Shown piece by piece: positions 27,401 through 33,797 of a DNA stretch of 33,797 bases (its first letter is position 1; each line of letters opens with the position of its first letter). This stretch comes from Akkermansia muciniphila. GTDB lineage: Bacteria; Verrucomicrobiota; Verrucomicrobiia; Limisphaerales; JADLHS01. The stretch is taken from NCBI GenBank assembly GCA_945882065.1, contig CAMCWI010000010.1, positions 1 through 33,797 of the forward strand. Direction: 5' to 3'. Below the pieces are notes generated by a model, which was not told the DNA's origin, ran no database searches, and saw only the letters and a list, made by a program, of their open reading frames with translations. The position numbers and the translations under genes are program-made.

Positions 27401-27635
27401 TCATTTCGAGTTGAAGGATGGCAGCGAAGTGGACGGCTTTGTCGTACGCGAGGCGGCGGACGCGGTCACCATTCGCACTATCGCCGCCAAAGAGCAGACG
27501 ATTCAGACTGGCGAGATCGTTAAACGGCAAAAACAAGAACGCTCACTCATGCCGGAAGGACTCGCGGCAGGAATGAGCGTCCAAGAATTCGCTTCGTTGC
27601 TCGATTATCTCGAGAGTTTGCCGAAGGCGAAGTGA
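24450..27635 (+). CDS. PVC-type heme-binding CxxCH protein (NHL/glucose-dehydrogenase-like propeller, HEAT-like repeats, C-terminal cytochrome c)
   Basis: ITVPTGFDFTIFATPPAVNYPVFVSAAVDGTLYVSSD, MGRVLRVRDTNGDGQADE, HEAT-like middle, C-terminal GCNACHTVKADEPLKGPFL...LPNKTIAQGF. ATG 24450 gives the signal peptide; ORF track starts at 24342. Confidence 0.92.
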   Translation: MSFSQNKILSVTAALLAATVTSVAESTYTATNRQPTVEELSKLPAVTPAKADQLRKDITVPTGFDFTIFATPPAVNYPVFVSAAVDGTLYVSSDGNGSIDRKPHMGRVLRVRDTNGDGQADEVKAFVPDVDSPRGLVWDHDRLYLLHPPDIDVFIDRDHDGVADEKKTLVKGIGWTFKDRPADHGSNGLELGVDGWLYAAIGDFGFMEATGTDGRKLQLRGGGVVRVRPDGTGLELYANGTRNILEVAVSPLLDIFARDNTNDGGGWDVRLHHFTGLTQHGYPRLFKNFTGELLEPLADYGGGSGCGAGWIDEPGIPAAWNNAPFTADWGRNWIYHHGLTPKGATFTATQKEFIHLPRPTDLDVDGNAAIYASSWKGASFTWVGPDVGFIARVMPKNFKAQPMPDFASINNQQLVSTLESPSHSRRLAAQRTLLNREKIESVVPAIRSLASNKSKPLPSRVAAVFLLKQKFGTESHAFLAKLVSDPSIAPWAIRALTDRRDQLTDIPSSRIVSALKSTDPRVRREAARALEKIATPKQHKVLTPLLTDEDAVVAHTAMQALIQLKAADASLAVLDDPKASPALRTGALRVLQSLHEPTVVTGLLARLEKETNADRRAGLLTALCRLHFIEGEWHGDSWGTRPDTRGPFYQPESWSETPRIAKALRATLKNADSSEAVWIGRELARHRIPTGEAIDNLIARAANDASLIPAIAAQLAQSEDVPVSAIPLLVRAARGDDSQNATRAQAVIALAKTASPEAWRTILFALPKVRKTQTENNLAEKARDAVRHASKIDQVHTVFEEVAAELNGEESELADEILLKLSSSKVGSPEPRETSRTALDTGWTETKRRAQIIRASANSGNGSRAAQIVAALTDPDAVVADAARSAVSRLKIDPEKIRAAAAAQKIGEMTADAAMTAVENLKGDINRGAQLFTTIGCNACHTVKADEPLKGPFLGTIANVYRRRQIAEAILLPNKTIAQGFVANHFELKDGSEVDGFVVREAADAVTIRTIAAKEQTIQTGEIVKRQKQERSLMPEGLAAGMSVQEFASLLDYLESLPKAK

Positions 27636-27641
27636 TATAAG

Positions 27642-28379
27642 TCACTTCGCAGCGAGCGGACGTATCTTGATGTTGCGGAAGGAAACCATGCCGTGATCGC
27701 CTTGGAGCGCGATCGCACCTTTGTTGTACTTGGCGAAGTGTTCCATCTTGCCGAACTTGCTCTTGGCGACACGGCTGTTGAAATCTTCGCTGCCCAGCAC
27801 GTAATCAAAATACTTCACGCCATTGATGATGTGTTCGCACTTCTCGGGAGAAATCACGATGCGCATGTGATTCCATTCGCCAACGGGTTTGGTGGCGTCG
27901 AGCGGCTTTCCCGTTTTGGCATCCATGGGAGGTTCATACAGACCGTAGAGCCATCCGCAACGCTGGGGATCTTTCGCAGCCACGTTGTCCTCGAGTTGGA
28001 TCTCGGGGCCGGTGCCCCAAACAGACTTAGCCGCTTCGGTGACGTGAAACATGATGCCGCTGTTGCCCGCGTGCGTGATGTTGTATTCCAACTCGAGTTC
28101 GAACCACTCGAATTGATCCGCCGTGACAATGTCACCGGCGTTCTTGGGATCAACACAAGCGAGTGTTCCGTCCTTCGCCTGCCAACCCGCACGGATGGTG
28201 CTGGTCCGGAAATTACTCCAACCACTCAGATCGTTGCCGTTGAATAGTAGCTTCCATCCTTCGGCCTTTTGTGCCGCGCTGAGCGTGTTTGGTTTATAGC
28301 AACTCACGGAGTTGCGGGTCGCACACGATGTGATCATCAGAGCCGTCAAGGCTGATGCCGCCAAGAATATTAACTTCAT
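27642..28379 (-). CDS. DUF1080 (3-keto-disaccharide hydrolase family) lipoprotein
   Basis: MKLIFLAASALTALMITSCATRN lipobox; WKLLFNGNDLSGWSNF, HAGNSGIMFHVTE, GPEIQLEDN, ALQGDHGMVSFRNIKIRPL. Confidence 0.93.
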   Translation of the reverse strand: MKLIFLAASALTALMITSCATRNSVSCYKPNTLSAAQKAEGWKLLFNGNDLSGWSNFRTSTIRAGWQAKDGTLACVDPKNAGDIVTADQFEWFELELEYNITHAGNSGIMFHVTEAAKSVWGTGPEIQLEDNVAAKDPQRCGWLYGLYEPPMDAKTGKPLDATKPVGEWNHMRIVISPEKCEHIINGVKYFDYVLGSEDFNSRVAKSKFGKMEHFAKYNKGAIALQGDHGMVSFRNIKIRPLAAK

Positions 28380-28529
28380 CGCGAGGAGTTTGTGTTTTGA
28401 AATCAAGCCGTCAAGCTGGAAGGAGGTTGTTACGCAAATAACTGATGGGTTTCGGAGCTGCAATCACTACCCCTTACGAGGTATGGCTTGAAGCCCATCC
28501 AACTGTTAAGCAAACTGCGTTCAAATCAA

Positions 28530-29891
28530 ATGAAACCCTATTCCGAGACACGTCTTTTGAAACATCTTGCGATCATGATCGCGCTGATTGCTGCCGCCAA
28601 CCATGCATTAAGCGAGGTCAGGCTTCCCGCGATCATTTCCGATCACATGGTGCTGCAACAAGGCAAGGCCGCTCCGATCTGGGGCTGGGCCGACCCTGGC
28701 GAGGAAGTGTCGGTGTCCATTGCAGGACGAACAAAAACCACCCACGCCGACAGTTCCGGCAATTGGTCCATCAAACTCAAATCCCTGCGCCCCGGTGGCC
28801 CGCATCAGCTCTTGGTGAAGGGTAAGAATGAAATACTTATCAACGACGTGCTTGTTGGCGAAGTGTGGCTTGGAAGCGGTCAATCCAACATGGCGCAACC
28901 CGCACAGGAAGCTCGCGACTTTGCGACGACGAAAGCCGATTCGGAGCAACCCCGCATCCGCATGTTCAAGGTGGAATCCGGCGGCGCAACCAACATCTTG
29001 TCTGATTGCACCGGCTCTTGGAAGGTTTGTTCGCCGGAAACCATCGGACGATTCTCTGCGGTGCTGTATTTCTTTGGTCGCCAGCTTCACGACACGCTCA
29101 AAGTGCCGATGGGATTGATCAACTCCTCCGTCGGCGGGACGACCGTGGAATCGTGGATTCCTCCCGAAGCGCAAAACGCCACTCCGGGTGACGGGCGCGG
29201 CGATCTGTTCAATGGCAAAATCGCTCCGCTCATCCCCTACTCCATCGCCGGTGCGATTTGGTATCAGGGCGAAGCCAACGCCCGCACGGTGGAGTCGGCG
29301 CGCGTTTATCACGAACGTTTCCCGCTCTTGATCCAGCACTGGCGCAAGCACTGGGGTGAAACCTTCCCCTTCGCCTGGGTGCAATTGCCGAACTATAAGG
29401 AACGTGCCGAAGGTTGGTGTCTCGTCCGCGAAGGACAATTGAAAACGCTCAACCTACCCAAGACCGGTATGGCGATCACCGTGGATATCGGCCAGTCCGG
29501 GAACATCCACCCGAAGAACAAGCAGGAAACCGCGCGTCGTCTGTCGCTCTGGGCCTTGAGAACTGTTTATGGAAAAAAAGTGCCAAGCATCTCCGGGCCG
29601 CTACCCACTTCCCAAAAGTTCCGGAGCGATCAAGTTGTATTGAGCTTCAACCACACCGACGGCGGCTTGATCGCCAAGGACGGAGACCTGAAAGGGTTCC
29701 TCATCGCCGGGAGCGATCACCAATGGCTTCCCGCTCAGGCAAAGCTCAAAGGGAAACAAGTCATCGTCTCCAACCCTGCGGTAAAGAATCCCGTCGCCGT
29801 CCGGTACGCGTGGCAGGATGATCCCGCCTGCAACCTTTACAACGGCGCGGGTCTTCCGGCTTCTCCGTTCCGCACCGACGATTGGAAATGA
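28530..29891 (+). CDS. Sialate O-acetylesterase family protein (SGNH-type)
   Basis: VRLPAIISDHMVLQQGKAAPIWGWADPGEEVSVSI, VWLGSGQSNMAQPAQEA, LINSSVGGTTVESWIP, IWYQGEANA. Confidence 0.93.
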   Translation: MKPYSETRLLKHLAIMIALIAAANHALSEVRLPAIISDHMVLQQGKAAPIWGWADPGEEVSVSIAGRTKTTHADSSGNWSIKLKSLRPGGPHQLLVKGKNEILINDVLVGEVWLGSGQSNMAQPAQEARDFATTKADSEQPRIRMFKVESGGATNILSDCTGSWKVCSPETIGRFSAVLYFFGRQLHDTLKVPMGLINSSVGGTTVESWIPPEAQNATPGDGRGDLFNGKIAPLIPYSIAGAIWYQGEANARTVESARVYHERFPLLIQHWRKHWGETFPFAWVQLPNYKERAEGWCLVREGQLKTLNLPKTGMAITVDIGQSGNIHPKNKQETARRLSLWALRTVYGKKVPSISGPLPTSQKFRSDQVVLSFNHTDGGLIAKDGDLKGFLIAGSDHQWLPAQAKLKGKQVIVSNPAVKNPVAVRYAWQDDPACNLYNGAGLPASPFRTDDWK

Positions 29892-29966
29892 GTTCAATCC
29901 GTTCGTTTTGATAATCCGCTTCCACCTCAACAAAAACGCACCCTACTGTCAACCTTCCGCTCGCAA

Positions 29967-32900
29967 CTACACCCACGCCAACAGCATCACGTTGGAATCA
30001 TTGCCGGCACCGGCTTTGATTTCCCAGCGGACAAAACCGGCGCGTTGCAACATCGCCTCCAACTCCGCCTGCGTCTGAAAATGCAATCCCTCCTTGGTGC
30101 GGTTCATGCCCATGCGTGTTGCAAATTCCTCCCATCTGTGAATCTTGCGGTGTGCGGCTGTCTCTGAACGTGCGCCGTCGCGTAACACCAACAGCCCGCC
30201 GGGACGCAATGCCTGGCGCGCTTTGGTGAGGATCGCCAACTGTTTCTCCGCAGTCCAATAGTGCAGCACATCGAGCAGCAGCACCGCATCGCACGGCGGA
30301 TAGTCGCACGTCAGCAGATCGCCGTGAGTGAACTCGATGCGCGGACTTTCCGGTGCGCTGCGTTGTGCCACACGGATTTTGTCCTCATCATAATCCACGC
30401 CCCAGAACGTCCGCGTATCCGTGAACGTCGCGAGCCAATGCGTCGCCATGCCGTAGCCGCAACCGAGATCGAGCACATGTGCGCGACGCGGCACAACTTC
30501 GTCCAACGCTAGGAACACGGTGTCAAGCTTCATCTTCCAGCGCACGAACTCCTCCACGTATTTGCCCTGATAGCGATAGAGCCGATTGATCTTGCGACGC
30601 ACGATGCGCGGCGTGTTGATCTCGTCGAGTTGTTCTTGCAAGCCGTCGCGCACGAGGGTTTCGCAATGCTTCATCAGCGCTACGACGCCGAGCGAGTAAT
30701 CAAAATTCTGCGGCGTCACACGCGGCAGTGCACGAACGGTCGCGTGGAACGGCTCGAACCAATACGCGTCGCGCGGCATCACGCAGTTCGTATCACACAG
30801 CACGACGGGCAGAATATCCTGCTTCAATTCCACCGCCAACTCGAACGCACCGCGATGAAAACGTTGCACGAAACTGTCTGGAGAACGCGTACCTTCCGGG
30901 AAAAAATGCAGAGACAATCCCGCGTTCAGACGTTGCCGACAGAGTTCAAGCGTAGCCTCTGGCTGGCCGGATTCTATCGGCACATGACCGAGACACTTGC
31001 AGGCGACGCCGAAAATCGGTGTGTCATAGACGCGCTTTTTCACCGTCATGCAAATGTCGCTGGACACGATGAACGCGGCCAGAACATCCACGGCGGATTG
31101 ATGATTGCTGATGACGATGGCAGGGCGATTAAACGTTTCGTCGGAAACTTTTTGGTAATCCGCTCTGCCGAACGGGAACGACTTGACCAAAAATTTCATC
31201 GCAATCTGTGAAAGCTGCCGCAAGCGCCGATCGGCGGTTGTTGGGGAAATCAATTTCAAAAACGGGCGCATCATTACGAAAACAAACGTCTGGCTCGCCA
31301 ACAGATATAGACCACACCAGACCGTTGCCAGCAGATGCCACCAGCGCGGTGCGCCACGCGGCGGGTTTCTGAACAACAGTAAGTCCATGCTGATCGGCAC
31401 GACAATGAGTGTTGCTAAAAATGCAAAACCCATACCGATCAAGACCGTCACGCCCATCGAGAACAACACAGGATGATTTGCGATGACCATCACGCCGAAG
31501 CCGAAGATCGTCGTCAGCGCAGACACCAACACGGACGCACTGTTCGCCGCTGCATGACTTGATTGTCCGCGCCACTCATCCAACTTGCTCGTCACGAGAA
31601 ACACTGCGTAATCCTCGCCCACGCCGATCACGAAGATGACAAAAATGCTGTTCATCAGATCAATTGGCAGCCCAAGCCAGCCCATCAATCCGAACGTCCA
31701 CAACAATCCGATCGCCAGCGGCAACAACGTGATCAACACCAATTCCACGGATCCGAGCGTGAGGAACAACAACACCGCCACGAACACCCCCGTCCACAAC
31801 GCGAACCGATTCAATCCCACCTTTGCCAATCCTGCGATGTGATCTGCGAGTCCCTTGCCGTCTAGCACGATGGCGTCAGGCATTATCAGCCGCAGCTTCG
31901 CAGCCTCGTCGCGGTTCTTGAGTTTCACGAGCGTGCTGATGGCGTTGTCGTTCGTGGCGAGAGCGGCGCGCTCGGTCAACGCCTTCTCCAGCGGCGTGCC
32001 TTGAAACATATCAAGCGTGAGCAATGGCCGCTCACCCTCGACGCTCTGCCAGAACTTCGCGAATGCCTCCGCACGGAAATCGAGTTCGCCGCCGGTTTTA
32101 TCCAACGTCTCGCGCAGAGCAACACGCCGCTCCGCAGTCCAGAATTCACGCCAACGTTTCAAGTTTGCAAGCTGCGTTTCCGGCGCAGGACACACGGACG
32201 AGAGCGAGAAAGCCGACGCCACATTCGTATCGCGAGAAAGCACTTCAAACGCGCGATCATTCTGCGCGAGTGCTTCCTCCTGTGTCTTGCCACGCACCAC
32301 CACCATCGTCATGCCAAGCGCGTTGCCCCAAGTATTTTGGATCAATGCATCATCGCTGCGCGTCGAGTCACTGATGCCGTTGAGCTTCGCGATGTCGCCC
32401 TCGAATCGAAGTCGTTTTGCGCCGAACGCCATTGCCACTGTTAACACGACAACGAACAACACAAGCCAAAGACGCCGCCGCGATTCCCAGCGGAAATACT
32501 TTTCCCACCACGCCGTCAACCAGAGTGGTGGTTGACCTGACTTCTTCGCCACTGGCACTAGCAACGGCAAAATCACCAGCGCAAACCCCGCCGAGAACAC
32601 CACACCGATCGCACCCAACATGCCGAGTTGTTGATACCCGTGCATCGGCGATGTCATCATCACCAAGAACGCCGCCAACGTCGTGATCACACCGACGCTG
32701 ATGGGAAAAACGAGCCGGCTCAGATGCCGACCAATCTCGCGCCGATCCGTCGTGCCTACGTTGTCGAGGTGATAGATGATGTGGATGGCGTAATCCACCG
32801 TGATGCCGACGGCGATGGATGCAAAGCCCGTGGCGATGGCAGAAAGATGTTTCTGCCACAGCATGAACACTACGCCCGCCATCAGTGTTCCGAACAAAGA

Positions 32901-33797
32901 CGGCAAAAATGACAAAGGCGCGAGCCAACGCCGCCGATACGCCACGAAACACAGCACGATCATCCCCGCCGAACCGATGGCGATGCAACGCGTGGCATCA
33001 ACGCGGATGATGGTGGAATTATCTACCGCCATGCGATGTCCGCCCGTGATCGCGACATGGACGCCGGGAAATTGTTTCTCCACATCCGCGACGACGCGCA
33101 TCATCTCCTTCACCAACGACGCGCTCGCCTTTGAGTCTGACGACGCGAAGCTCGGCTCGGCCATCATCAACACATGTCGCCCGTCGCCACTAGTGATGCG
33201 TCCATCCACGATCTGCGCGTCACCGAAACCTGTCTGTAACGGCAGCACCTTCGCCACCACCAATGCGCTCATGCCGACGGGATCAGCCGCGACTACGTCT
33301 TTGAGCACCATGCCTTCCGGCCCCGCGAGCTTGCGGCGCATCACGGTCAGATATTCGCGAACTTCGGCAGGCGCGAGTTTTGTTTCCAACGCCAGAGCAT
33401 CGGATTTGGTGAAAAGATTCGGCAACGCGCCAGTGAGAAATTCGATCACCTTCCCCTGCCCGCCCGCTTCTATGTGATACGTGATGCGTCCGAAATTTTG
33501 ATTTGTGGAAAACCGCGCGAAAACTTCGTCTCCTGCTCGCGCGAGTGTTTCGGGATCGTCAGTGTTGATGCCGATGTCGAGATAGACGCGATCAATCTGA
33601 CGGAACTTCTTCAGCGCATAACGATACTCATCCACCTGCCGGTCATTACGCGGCAGCATGTCGAGGATGTCCTCCTGTAAATCAATCCGAGACGAGAACC
33701 AACCCGCTGCCGCCATCACAAGCACAGTCGCCACCAACACGCCGCGCCGATGCGCAACGAGCCAGAGATAAAGCCGCGTGTAGAGATTGTCCTTCAT
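29967..33797 (-). CDS. Fusion protein: MMPL/RND-type exporter + PlsC-type acyltransferase + SAM-dependent methyltransferase
   Basis: N-terminal ~850 aa has MMPL repeats (GITVDYAIHIIYHL, FVIGVGEDYAVFLVTSK); middle NHQSAVD (HxxxxD) and FPEGTRS; C-terminal VLDLGCGYGMATHWLA and LRPGGLLVLRDG. ATG lies exactly on the window edge, so the start may extend further. Confidence 0.93.
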   Translation of the reverse strand: MKDNLYTRLYLWLVAHRRGVLVATVLVMAAAGWFSSRIDLQEDILDMLPRNDRQVDEYRYALKKFRQIDRVYLDIGINTDDPETLARAGDEVFARFSTNQNFGRITYHIEAGGQGKVIEFLTGALPNLFTKSDALALETKLAPAEVREYLTVMRRKLAGPEGMVLKDVVAADPVGMSALVVAKVLPLQTGFGDAQIVDGRITSGDGRHVLMMAEPSFASSDSKASASLVKEMMRVVADVEKQFPGVHVAITGGHRMAVDNSTIIRVDATRCIAIGSAGMIVLCFVAYRRRWLAPLSFLPSLFGTLMAGVVFMLWQKHLSAIATGFASIAVGITVDYAIHIIYHLDNVGTTDRREIGRHLSRLVFPISVGVITTLAAFLVMMTSPMHGYQQLGMLGAIGVVFSAGFALVILPLLVPVAKKSGQPPLWLTAWWEKYFRWESRRRLWLVLFVVVLTVAMAFGAKRLRFEGDIAKLNGISDSTRSDDALIQNTWGNALGMTMVVVRGKTQEEALAQNDRAFEVLSRDTNVASAFSLSSVCPAPETQLANLKRWREFWTAERRVALRETLDKTGGELDFRAEAFAKFWQSVEGERPLLTLDMFQGTPLEKALTERAALATNDNAISTLVKLKNRDEAAKLRLIMPDAIVLDGKGLADHIAGLAKVGLNRFALWTGVFVAVLLFLTLGSVELVLITLLPLAIGLLWTFGLMGWLGLPIDLMNSIFVIFVIGVGEDYAVFLVTSKLDEWRGQSSHAAANSASVLVSALTTIFGFGVMVIANHPVLFSMGVTVLIGMGFAFLATLIVVPISMDLLLFRNPPRGAPRWWHLLATVWCGLYLLASQTFVFVMMRPFLKLISPTTADRRLRQLSQIAMKFLVKSFPFGRADYQKVSDETFNRPAIVISNHQSAVDVLAAFIVSSDICMTVKKRVYDTPIFGVACKCLGHVPIESGQPEATLELCRQRLNAGLSLHFFPEGTRSPDSFVQRFHRGAFELAVELKQDILPVVLCDTNCVMPRDAYWFEPFHATVRALPRVTPQNFDYSLGVVALMKHCETLVRDGLQEQLDEINTPRIVRRKINRLYRYQGKYVEEFVRWKMKLDTVFLALDEVVPRRAHVLDLGCGYGMATHWLATFTDTRTFWGVDYDEDKIRVAQRSAPESPRIEFTHGDLLTCDYPPCDAVLLLDVLHYWTAEKQLAILTKARQALRPGGLLVLRDGARSETAAHRKIHRWEEFATRMGMNRTKEGLHFQTQAELEAMLQRAGFVRWEIKAGAGNDSNVMLLAWV

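Noticed and set aside
28608-29438. 276-aa antisense ORF in the sialate O-acetylesterase gene
   Set aside because: Shadow ORF caused by codon bias; sense strand carries the family motifs.
1-33797. CRISPR arrays, transposases, phage genes, rRNA
   Set aside because: No regularly spaced direct repeats with unique spacers, no transposase/integrase motifs, no rRNA-like sequence seen.

Overview
This 33.8 kb window is gene-dense and high in coding GC. Its gene content (DUF1080 proteins, a PVC-type heme-binding CxxCH protein, PQQ/BamB-like propellers, a DUF885 peptidase) looks like the Verrucomicrobiota/PVC group; that placement is inference. The left half (1-15.8 kb) is mostly housekeeping: DUF885 peptidase (cut by the left edge), NusA, TlyA, NAD kinase, a LacI regulator, a GspG-like protein, an M23 peptidase, GluQ-RS, a DUF4337-like protein, a BamB-like propeller, glycerate kinase, a LOG protein and an OppD-type ATPase, followed by tRNA-His(GTG). 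The right half (16-30 kb) is accessory carbohydrate metabolism: a BamB-like propeller, an aldo/keto reductase, a CE15+CE1-like double esterase, a Tat-exported sugar isomerase/epimerase, an SGNH hydrolase, two DUF1080 proteins, a 1061-aa CxxCH heme protein and a sialate O-acetylesterase. The right edge holds a 1276-aa MMPL exporter / PlsC-type acyltransferase / SAM methyltransferase fusion. Observations most worth checking: (i) that three-part fusion, which may mark an exported-lipid or aryl-polyene-type cluster beyond the right edge; (ii) two composite palindromic elements with the same outer arms but unrelated inner palindromes, flanking an aldo/keto reductase and a 5'-truncated PIN-like gene; (iii) a palindromic repeat carried in frame inside gluQ; (iv) an in-frame TAG before a conserved-looking C-terminal tail of an SGNH hydrolase; (v) an unlisted 34-aa highly basic ORF with its own terminator; (vi) a terminator-like hairpin in the nusA leader. 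No CRISPR array, transposase or phage gene was seen. No database search was run; family calls come from motif recognition.
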